DNA from: Thalassotalea_B sp049613795
GTDB taxonomy: Bacteria; Pseudomonadota; Gammaproteobacteria; Enterobacterales; Alteromonadaceae
DNA length: 30,858 bases
NCBI GenBank assembly: GCA_049613795.1
Contig: JBMZCX010000030.1
Location: forward strand, 1 to 30,858
Direction: 5' to 3'
The position numbers were made by a program, and so were the translations under genes. The notes under the pieces are model-generated. The model did not search any database and was not told where the DNA came from. It worked only from the letters and a program-made list of their open reading frames with translations. This document shows, piece after piece, positions 24,759 through 30,858 of the stretch. The stretch's first letter is position 1. Every line of letters begins with the position of its first letter.

Positions 24759-24962
24759 TTAAATAGAAATAGTAGAATAATTAAAGCCGAACAGTTTATT
24801 AATCTTCATTCGTTTTTTCATACAAAACATTGGCCAAATAAAAGGGCCAAAACATAAACCAGCACATGCCCAGCGCTTTCTACCTAAGCCACTTTTAATT
24901 GCCTGACAATAAAAAAAAACAGAAAATATCAAAGAAATAAGAGCAATACATAATAACAACAT
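24759..24962 (-). CDS. Small membrane protein of unknown function
   Basis: A 67-residue product with one clear N-terminal membrane helix (LLLCIALISLIFSVFFYCQA). A short basic stretch, SGLGRKRW, follows, then a second hydrophobic segment rich in Cys, Gly and Pro (ACAGLCFGPFIWPMFCM) and a basic tail. The GLGRKRW..AGL..GPF.WPMF..KKR pattern resembles small conserved membrane proteins I associate with marine gammaproteobacteria, of no known role. ATG start; AGAAG only 2 bp upstream is a poor Shine-Dalgarno. It is convergent with the repeat-protein operon and separated from fadJ by that operon's terminator, so it probably has its own promoter. Confidence 0.6.
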   Translation of the reverse strand: MLLLCIALISLIFSVFFYCQAIKSGLGRKRWACAGLCFGPFIWPMFCMKKRMKINKLFGFNYSTISI

Positions 24963-25051
24963 AACTTCTACTCAATCAGGCTAAATGAAAACGGCGATAA
25001 TATACGCTAATTAGAGTAATTATTCAACTTTTACTCTGTGATCTACTTCAC

Positions 25052-25078
25052 AAAAAAAAAGGCACTAACGTGCCTCTT
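25052..25078 (-). terminator. Terminator of the fadIJ operon
   Basis: Read on the minus strand, AGGCAC-GTTA-GTGCCT (stem extended by A-T and G-T pairs) runs straight into nine T residues (the A run at 25052-25060). It lies about 45 bp after the fadJ stop and points the right way. Confidence 0.88.
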
Positions 25079-25091
25079 TATAGGTTAAGTC

Positions 25092-25109
25092 TTGCCGCAT
25101 TACCGGCAA
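25092..25109 (-). repeat. Short hairpin between fadJ and its terminator
   Basis: TTGCCG (25092-25097) and CGGCAA (25104-25109) pair perfectly around a 6-nt loop, just upstream of the fadIJ terminator in the transcript. It may protect the 3' end of the mRNA. No T tract follows. Confidence 0.4.
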
Positions 25110-25123
25110 ATGTTTACCCTTAA

Positions 25124-27259
25124 TTAATCATAAAATGTATTACCGTCTTGAGCCATTTTCACAAGTAAATCGCATGGTTCAAATCGTGGTCCTAACTCTT
25201 TAGACCATTGGTTCATTTGGCTAACTATATGATGAGCGCCAACGTGATCAATGTACCTGAATGGTCCTCCTAAAAATGGTGGAAAGCCGATACCGAAAAT
25301 AGCACCAATATCACCGTCTCTTGCATTTCGAATAATACTTTCATCAAGACAACGAACTGCTTCATTTAACATCATGTACACACAGCGCAACGCGACGTCA
25401 TCAGTGCTCGCTGTTGTTTTCTTGCTAATACTAAGTAATTCATAAACGCTTTCATCTGCTGTTTTTTTCTTAGTATTATTGTATAAATAAAAGCCTTTCT
25501 TTACTTTTTTACCTAAACGACCATCAGCAATTAACTTGTCAAACGCTGGAGGTGGTGAGAACCGTTCGCCTAACTCAGCTTGTAAAATAGGACCTATTTT
25601 AGAGCCAATATCAATACCTACCTCATCAAGCAGCTGCATTGGTCCTACAGGGAAGCCAAACTTAACTAACGTTTTATCTAGTGCTTCTATCGGCATGCCG
25701 TCGAGCAATAGTAACGCAGCTTCATTCATGTATGGCGCAAGAATACGGTTAACATAAAAACCCGCTTTATCTTTTACAACAATAGGCGTTTTACCTTGTT
25801 TCTTCGCTAAAGCAACCGTGGTAGAAATAGTTGAATCTGACGTTTTATCATGGGCAATTATTTCAGCCAGTGGCATTTTATCGACAGGGGAAAAATAATG
25901 TAAACCTATCACATTCTCAGGTCGCTCAGCTTTCGCTGCTATTTTTCCAATCGGTAAACTCGAAGTATTACTAGCAAAAATAGTTGACGTTTTACAATTT
26001 TGTTCAACATCAGCCACCATAGATTGCTTTAATGCTAAATCTTCAAAAACAGCTTCTATTACAACATCAGCTGATTTAAGACCGCTATAATCAAGCGTAC
26101 CTGTGATCATTGCCATTTGTTTTTGCATTTCGCTTTTACGCATAAAACGGCGTTTAACTTTTTTATTTAACAGATCAAATGAATACTTAAGCGCATGGTG
26201 AATTCCTTGATGAGCAATATCTTTAATGCGAACCGATAAATTCGCTTTAGTCGCGGTAACAAATGCAATACCACCGCCCATTAGACCGCCACCTAATACA
26301 GCTACTTGCTCAACAGGTAAAGCGTCAACACCTTCAATACCCTGCTCTTTTTTCATATCTGTTGTAGCAAAAAATATTTGGCGTAATTGCGCCGACTCAG
26401 GGCTCATAACCAATTGGCCAAAATGATCCGCTTCGGTTTGATACCCTTTGGCTAGTGTTTGTACTACGCCCACTTTAACGCAGTCAATAATTTTAATTGG
26501 CGCGGGATAATTACCTTTGGTTTTAGCAAGCACACTTTTTAATGCTTGATTAAAAAGTATTTTTCGCCCAAACGCTGTACGCTCTAACACTTTACCCACA
26601 AAAGAAAGTTTCACTTCTTTTGGATGTGACTGTCCCGTTTTTACTTTACCTGACAGTGCAAGTTTCTCGGCAACATGAATTAAAACACTATTGGGCACAA
26701 CATCATCTACCAAGCCCGCTTTCAATGCTTGTTTAGCGCGTAGTTGTTTACCTGTTAGCATCATATCTAATGCTTTTTGCACACCAACCAATAAAGGTAA
26801 GCGTTGCGTGCCTCCACTACCAGGTAATAAACCTAACTGTACTTCAGGCAATCCTAATGCGGTTTTACTTGAATCGCTACATACGCGAGCATGACATGCC
26901 ATGGCTAGCTCTAAACCGCCGCCTAAACACGCACCGTTAATAGCAGCAACAACAGGAATTGATAAATTGGCAATTTTATCGAAAATCATTTGCCCTTGAC
27001 GAGACAATGCCGTTGCTTCCGAAGCGCTTTCGCAACTTGCCAACATATTAATATCAGCTCCAGCAACAAAAGAGTCTGCCTTACCGCTTATTAAAACGAT
27101 CCCCTGTAAGCTGTTATCGGCTTTAATTTCTTGAAGCATTTGGTCGATTTCATCAGCAAATTCAGCTTTGAGTGTATTCATCGACTCACCTTGCACATCC
27201 ATCACTAAATGTGCAAGACCATTATCTTGCTTTACCAGCGTAAAAGTATTGTTACTCAT
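25124..27259 (-). CDS. fadJ: Fatty acid oxidation complex subunit alpha FadJ
   Basis: FadJ is the bifunctional enoyl-CoA hydratase and 3-hydroxyacyl-CoA dehydrogenase of beta-oxidation, forming a complex with FadI. The 711-residue product has the crotonase half with the oxyanion segment SFVAGADINML, GACLGGGLELAMACH and LPEVQLGLLPGSGGTQRLP, holding the two catalytic glutamates. The dehydrogenase half has the NAD loop VAVLGGGLMGGGIA, the catalytic His in LHYFSPVDKMPLAEI, and RILAPYMNEA. Length matches E. coli FadJ (about 714). I start at ATG 27259 (MSNNTF), which overlaps the fadI stop by one base as TAATG; the longer frame would read 16 unrelated residues inside fadI. Translation is coupled to fadI. 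Confidence 0.97.
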   Translation of the reverse strand: MSNNTFTLVKQDNGLAHLVMDVQGESMNTLKAEFADEIDQMLQEIKADNSLQGIVLISGKADSFVAGADINMLASCESASEATALSRQGQMIFDKIANLSIPVVAAINGACLGGGLELAMACHARVCSDSSKTALGLPEVQLGLLPGSGGTQRLPLLVGVQKALDMMLTGKQLRAKQALKAGLVDDVVPNSVLIHVAEKLALSGKVKTGQSHPKEVKLSFVGKVLERTAFGRKILFNQALKSVLAKTKGNYPAPIKIIDCVKVGVVQTLAKGYQTEADHFGQLVMSPESAQLRQIFFATTDMKKEQGIEGVDALPVEQVAVLGGGLMGGGIAFVTATKANLSVRIKDIAHQGIHHALKYSFDLLNKKVKRRFMRKSEMQKQMAMITGTLDYSGLKSADVVIEAVFEDLALKQSMVADVEQNCKTSTIFASNTSSLPIGKIAAKAERPENVIGLHYFSPVDKMPLAEIIAHDKTSDSTISTTVALAKKQGKTPIVVKDKAGFYVNRILAPYMNEAALLLLDGMPIEALDKTLVKFGFPVGPMQLLDEVGIDIGSKIGPILQAELGERFSPPPAFDKLIADGRLGKKVKKGFYLYNNTKKKTADESVYELLSISKKTTASTDDVALRCVYMMLNEAVRCLDESIIRNARDGDIGAIFGIGFPPFLGGPFRYIDHVGAHHIVSQMNQWSKELGPRFEPCDLLVKMAQDGNTFYD

Positions 27260-28563
27260 TAATCTGTCTCCACTATCATTGCCGCGCCTAAACCACCTGC
27301 AGCACACGCTGTTGTTAAACCTGTGCCACCTCCTCGGCGGTTAAGTTCGTTTAACGTTTGTACAATTAAACGTGTACCTGTTGCAGCAAATGGATGCCCG
27401 TAAGCAAGTGAACCACCCATTACATTAAATTTGTCCATATCGATATCACCAATCGCTTTATCCCTATTAAGGTAGGTTTGGGCAAATTTATCACTAGCAA
27501 ACATTTTCATGTTAGCGAGTGCTTGGGCAGCAAACGCTTCGTGCATTTCGATAAGATCTAAGTCTTTTAACTCCATACCCGCACGTTTTAAGGCAATTGG
27601 CGTAGCAAAGCTCGGACCCATTAACATATCTTGCCATACATCTATTGCGGCAAAACCATAGCTACGAATATAACCTAATGGCTTATAACCCAGCTCTTTA
27701 GCACGACCTTCACGCATCATTAATACCGCTGACGCACCGTCGGTTAATGCCGTACTATTCGCTGCGGTTACTGTGCCATGCTTACGATCAAATACGGGGC
27801 GTAGCTTGGCATAACTAGCGAGTTCCGAGTTGTCTCTAAAACAGTTATCTCTATCAATAAAGCTTTTATAAGGTTCAACATGCGTCGCCATCACTTCACC
27901 GTCAAGCTTACCTTCGTTCCAACTTTGAGTCGCTAACGTATGAGAACGATGGGCTAATTCATCTTGCGCTTGTCGAGTAATACCATGCGTTTTAGCCATT
28001 TGCTCTGCTGTTTGTCCCATAGAAAGACCGGTAGAATATTCAGCAACAGCAGGTGGTACAGGTAAAAGATCTTTCAAACCTAATTGACGTATCAACGCAA
28101 ATTTTTGGCCAAAGGTTTTTGCTTTGCTTAAATCAAGCAATGTACGCGCAAACTTTTTAGAAAGACCTATCGGCGCGACAGAAGTTGAATCAGCTCCGCC
28201 AGCAACACCTACATCAACAAACCCAGCCATAATTGACTCAGCAACGTTTACCGTTGACTGAAAGCTCGTTGCACATGCGCGCGAAACACTATAAGCATCG
28301 GTATGTACGTTCATGCCAGTACCCAACACTATTTCACGAGCAATATTTGGTGCTTCAGGCATTTGTACTACCTGGCCAAAAACTAGTTGTTCAATAATTT
28401 GAGGATCAATATCACTACGCTTAATAAGCTCATTAACCACTGACTTACCTAAGTCAACTGCTGGAACACCATGAAACGCGGTAGCTTGCTTAGCAAAGGG
28501 AGTTCGTAAGCCTGCAACAATTGCAATTCGCTCTCCACTAGCTGTTTGAAGTTTTACTGTCAT
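27259..28563 (-). CDS. fadI: Acetyl-CoA C-acyltransferase FadI
   Basis: FadI is the thiolase of beta-oxidation: it cleaves 3-ketoacyl-CoA with CoA to acetyl-CoA and a shortened acyl-CoA. The 434-residue protein (E. coli 436) carries the nucleophile Cys97 in VSRACATSFQS, the catalytic His in YGHPFAATGTR and the second Cys in TTACAAGGLG. The start is ATG with AAGGAAA a few bases upstream. It is the first gene of fadIJ, with a likely promoter at 28608-28635 and a FadR-like palindrome at 28579-28593 between the start site and the Shine-Dalgarno. Confidence 0.97.
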   Translation of the reverse strand: MTVKLQTASGERIAIVAGLRTPFAKQATAFHGVPAVDLGKSVVNELIKRSDIDPQIIEQLVFGQVVQMPEAPNIAREIVLGTGMNVHTDAYSVSRACATSFQSTVNVAESIMAGFVDVGVAGGADSTSVAPIGLSKKFARTLLDLSKAKTFGQKFALIRQLGLKDLLPVPPAVAEYSTGLSMGQTAEQMAKTHGITRQAQDELAHRSHTLATQSWNEGKLDGEVMATHVEPYKSFIDRDNCFRDNSELASYAKLRPVFDRKHGTVTAANSTALTDGASAVLMMREGRAKELGYKPLGYIRSYGFAAIDVWQDMLMGPSFATPIALKRAGMELKDLDLIEMHEAFAAQALANMKMFASDKFAQTYLNRDKAIGDIDMDKFNVMGGSLAYGHPFAATGTRLIVQTLNELNRRGGGTGLTTACAAGGLGAAMIVETD

Positions 28564-28578
28564 TCTATTTCCTTAACA

Positions 28579-28593
28579 AGAGGTCTGACCTCT
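28579..28593. promoter_or_regulatory. Candidate FadR operator upstream of fadI
   Basis: AGAGGTCTGACCTCT is a perfect 7-bp palindrome with one central base. Its core GGTCTGACC fits the GGTCNGACC core of gammaproteobacterial FadR sites. It lies 15 bp before the fadI start codon and roughly +8 to +22 from the predicted start site, a place where binding would block transcription. Long-chain acyl-CoA would then induce the operon (known FadR behaviour). The flanks differ from the E. coli consensus. Confidence 0.65.
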
Positions 28594-28607
28594 GGATTTA
28601 TGCTTTA

Positions 28608-28635
28608 ATTCTAACCGTTAATAATATTTTTTCAA
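28608..28635 (-). promoter_or_regulatory. Likely sigma-70 promoter of fadIJ
   Basis: On the minus strand, TTGAAA (28630-28635) and TAGAAT (28608-28613) are spaced by 16 bp, close to consensus at both boxes. Transcription would begin near 28601, about 40 nt before the fadI ATG. Confidence 0.55.
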
Positions 28636-28844
28636 CCCATGTTATTTATCTCTTACTTATTTAGAGTTTAAATAGAGATATAAAATGTTTATAGCCGCCT
28701 TACTAAGTGACTAAACAATGCTGATACAGATAAATATAGTTACAATTTACTACTGGTAGTTGTTTTTTATTTGTTGAACCATATATCTAAAATCATATCG
28801 ACTAATTCAAATTACAATTATTAACAATAAGTAACTAATTTATT

Positions 28845-29801
28845 ATGGCTATCGAGCACTTTTCATCATTAAAAGAACATTTATCTGAACAAATAATCGG
28901 TCAACACGCGTTAGTAGAAAACTTACTCATTGCACTACTGGCCAATGGTCATTTAATTGTAGAAGGTCCTCCCGGATTAGCAAAAACTCGCGCAGTAAAT
29001 GCCTTAGCAGATGGTGTAGAAGCCGACTTCCATCGTATTCAGTTTACGCCCGACTTATTACCTGCCGATTTAACGGGTACTGATATTTATCGACCTGAAG
29101 ATGGCACTTTTGTGTTTCAATCAGGCCCGTTATTTAGAAACCTCGTACTAGCTGACGAAATTAACCGTGCGCCAGCAAAAGTACAATCGGCTCTATTAGA
29201 AGCTATGGCTGAAGGGCAAGTTACCGTAGGGCGTAATACTTACAAATTACCTGATTTGTTTTTAGTAATGGCAACTCAAAACCCGATTGAGCAAGAAGGT
29301 ACCTATCCATTACCTGAAGCTCAGCTTGATCGCTTTTTAATGCACATTGAAATTGACTACCCTAATGCCGCCAGCGAATTAGAAATTTTACGTTTAAATC
29401 GTGGCGAAGCCATTAAGAAAGAGAGTAAACAACCCAGTCAAATTTCACAAAAAGATATTTTTGCTGCACGTGAACAAGTATTAAATATTCACATGGCACC
29501 AGCCATTGAACAATACATTGTTGACTTAATTATGGCGACTCGCCAACCTGAGAAGTACGACGACAAACTTAAAAACTGGCTTGCTTACGGCGCTAGCCCA
29601 AGAGCAACTATTGCCCTTGACCGATGCTCTCGTGCCAGAGCTTGGCTACATGGCCGAGATTTTGTTGGTCCTGAAGATGTACAAGCGGTATTACACAACG
29701 TACTACGCCATCGTATTTTATTAACTTATCAAGCCGAAGCAGAGGGGATCAATAGTAATCAATTAATTGATCATATTCTTAGCTTAGTCGCAGTCGCTTA
29801 G
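28845..29801 (+). CDS. MoxR-family AAA+ ATPase
   Basis: MoxR ATPases act as chaperones that insert cofactors into, or mature, protein complexes, often with VWA-domain partners encoded beside them. The 318-residue product has Walker A GPPGLAKT (41-48), Walker B VLADEIN with NRAP after it, the sensor ATQNPIEQEGTYPLPEAQLDRF and an arginine-rich C-terminal lid (ASPRATIALDRCSRARAW). It is the first gene of a plus-strand row moxR-DUF58-DUF4381, typical of the bat/moxR operons linked to stress tolerance. The start is ATG without a good Shine-Dalgarno. Client unknown. Confidence 0.94.
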   Translation: MAIEHFSSLKEHLSEQIIGQHALVENLLIALLANGHLIVEGPPGLAKTRAVNALADGVEADFHRIQFTPDLLPADLTGTDIYRPEDGTFVFQSGPLFRNLVLADEINRAPAKVQSALLEAMAEGQVTVGRNTYKLPDLFLVMATQNPIEQEGTYPLPEAQLDRFLMHIEIDYPNAASELEILRLNRGEAIKKESKQPSQISQKDIFAAREQVLNIHMAPAIEQYIVDLIMATRQPEKYDDKLKNWLAYGASPRATIALDRCSRARAWLHGRDFVGPEDVQAVLHNVLRHRILLTYQAEAEGINSNQLIDHILSLVAVA

Positions 29802-29834
29802 TTTACATTCCTTTAAATAAATTAATCGAACAAT

Positions 29835-30830
29835 ATGATGTGGTTTCAAAAATCGACCAAAGTTGAACAGCTTAACACCAGCCAACTATTAAACGAACTG
29901 GCAACTAATGGTGTTAGCTTGTCGCTTGACGAATTAATGCGTTATCAGAGTAAAAGCTCATTAATAAATATTAAAGCGGTCCGTAACTTACAAGGTAAAA
30001 TGTCAGGCAATTACCTTGCCCGCTCTAAAGGGCGCGGCATGGAGTTTGACGAAGTGCGTCATTACCAAACAGGTGATGATATTCGTGCGATAGACTGGCG
30101 CGTTACCGCCCGTACAGGCACAACGCATACCAAGCTTTTTCGTGAAGAAATTGAACGCCCAGTACAAATTATTACCGATTTAAGCCACAACATGCTCTTT
30201 GGCTCAAAGTTACTATTTAAGTCAGTACAAGCAGCACATTTAGCTGCGTTAGTGGCTTGGCAAGCAAAAAGTAAAGGTGATCGCGTTGGCGGCATTGTCT
30301 TTAACCAACAAATGCACACTGAATTAAAACCCCGTAGCCGCCAGCAAGGGGTATTGCATTACTTAAACACTTTGGTCGATATTCATAGCAACAGCTTAGC
30401 TACGCAAGACGATAATCATAACACCAGTTTTTTTGAAGAAAACTGTTTAAGAGCAAGGCAAATAGCACGCCCAGGCAGTTTGGTTTATTTTATTACCGAT
30501 GGCCACAGCATTAACTCTGAGTCTATTCGTCATTTAGCGAATATTTCAAAGCACTGTGAATTAGTGATGTGTTTATTGTCTGATCCGCTAGAACATGAAC
30601 TGCCTGATAGTAAAAAACAAATCAATGTCAGTATTACCGATGGTGAAAATCGACAACAGCTTACGCTGGGAGATAGCCGCACCGCCGACTTTTATCGCTA
30701 TAAAGCCGAGCTATTTAATCAAGATATTTCGCATTCATTAACCAACGCCGGCGCAAGAATATTACATTTTAGCGCAGGCCAATCACTTGAAAACCAATTA
30801 AAAGATGGAGTTGCCTCTTGGATCCGTTAG
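29835..30830 (+). CDS. DUF58 domain protein (MoxR/Bat operon)
   Basis: The 331-residue protein carries the DUF58 signature YQTGDDIRAIDWRVTARTG (about residues 76-94), followed by KLFREEIERPV and a VWA-like fold with IITDLSHNM, which may bind a metal. It is cytoplasmic, with no membrane helices seen. Proteins of this family regularly pair with MoxR, which lies 33 bp upstream, and are thought to work with it in complex maturation. The start is ATG 29835; the very next codon is also ATG (29838). The 3' end overlaps the next gene by 13 bp. Confidence 0.92.
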   Translation: MMWFQKSTKVEQLNTSQLLNELATNGVSLSLDELMRYQSKSSLINIKAVRNLQGKMSGNYLARSKGRGMEFDEVRHYQTGDDIRAIDWRVTARTGTTHTKLFREEIERPVQIITDLSHNMLFGSKLLFKSVQAAHLAALVAWQAKSKGDRVGGIVFNQQMHTELKPRSRQQGVLHYLNTLVDIHSNSLATQDDNHNTSFFEENCLRARQIARPGSLVYFITDGHSINSESIRHLANISKHCELVMCLLSDPLEHELPDSKKQINVSITDGENRQQLTLGDSRTADFYRYKAELFNQDISHSLTNAGARILHFSAGQSLENQLKDGVASWIR

Positions 30831-30858
30831 CGCAACTTAAAGATATTCATTTACCTGA
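30818..30858 (+). CDS. DUF4381 domain protein, N-terminal fragment
   Basis: A new frame opens at TTG 30818, inside the DUF58 gene's last codons, and reads MDPLAQLKDIHLP to the window edge. RDIHLP-like openings are typical of DUF4381 proteins, which follow DUF58 in moxR/bat operons and carry one membrane helix. GGAG at 30807-30810 sits 7 bp upstream, a good Shine-Dalgarno supporting the TTG start. The gene is cut by the window. Confidence 0.65.
   Translation, partial: MDPLAQLKDIHLP

Noticed and set aside
25251..26894. Several 60-75 codon open frames on the strand opposite fadJ
   Set aside because: They sit antisense to a well-supported gene, lack Shine-Dalgarno sequences and show no family features.
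27260..27307. Sixteen-residue extension of fadJ upstream of MSNNTF
   Set aside because: It lies wholly inside the fadI coding end and reads like a shadow; the TAATG junction gives a normal coupled start.

Overview
The window looks like chromosomal DNA of a low-GC marine gammaproteobacterium of the Alteromonadales (Colwellia/Thalassotalea-like). This is inferred from protein flavour and gene order: aroC-prmB//smrB-sixA and fadI-fadJ are gammaproteobacterial neighbourhoods, and the moxR-DUF58-DUF4381 row is common in marine members. All assignments come from reading motifs; no database search was run.

Layout. (1) 1-51: the 3' end of a tRNA (probably Thr) and its UUCG-loop terminator. (2) 52-7309: an accessory-looking block. 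An AraC-type regulator (777-1862, minus) faces a tight three-gene operon (1965-6941): an alkyl-DHAP-synthase-like flavoprotein, an FAD-dependent glycerol-3-phosphate dehydrogenase-like enzyme and an FGGY kinase. Two diverged copies of one noncoding repeat (52-521 and 7012-7308, direct orientation) flank the block. Kinase, C2 dehydrogenase and ether-bond enzyme together fit alkylglycerol (ether lipid) metabolism, most simply catabolism. (3) 7760-10859: an exported S46 dipeptidyl-peptidase and an exported protein of unknown function. (4) 10935-16386: housekeeping genes, including a BMT5-like methyltransferase with a zinc finger, a MazG-like protein, an MFS transporter, aroC, prmB, smrB and sixA. 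(5) 16562-24129: a pitrilysin-type M16 protease and a 1530-residue propeller-PAS-GGDEF-EAL protein. (6) 24204-24698: a compact unit consisting of a sigma-54-type promoter, an 89-aa protein built on five exact ARKSIRI heptads, a 34-aa ORF with a strong Shine-Dalgarno, and a strong terminator. (7) 24759-28635: a small membrane protein and the fadIJ beta-oxidation operon, with a promoter followed by a FadR-like palindrome. (8) 28845-30858: moxR, a DUF58 gene and the start of a DUF4381 gene.

The two places most likely to hold something undescribed are the ARKSIRI repeat-peptide operon and the putative ether-lipid module with its flanking repeats. In the first, five identical heptads are encoded by differing synonymous codons, behind a candidate sigma-54 promoter and next to a cyclic-di-GMP protein. 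No modification enzyme, transporter or immunity gene lies beside it, so its function is open.
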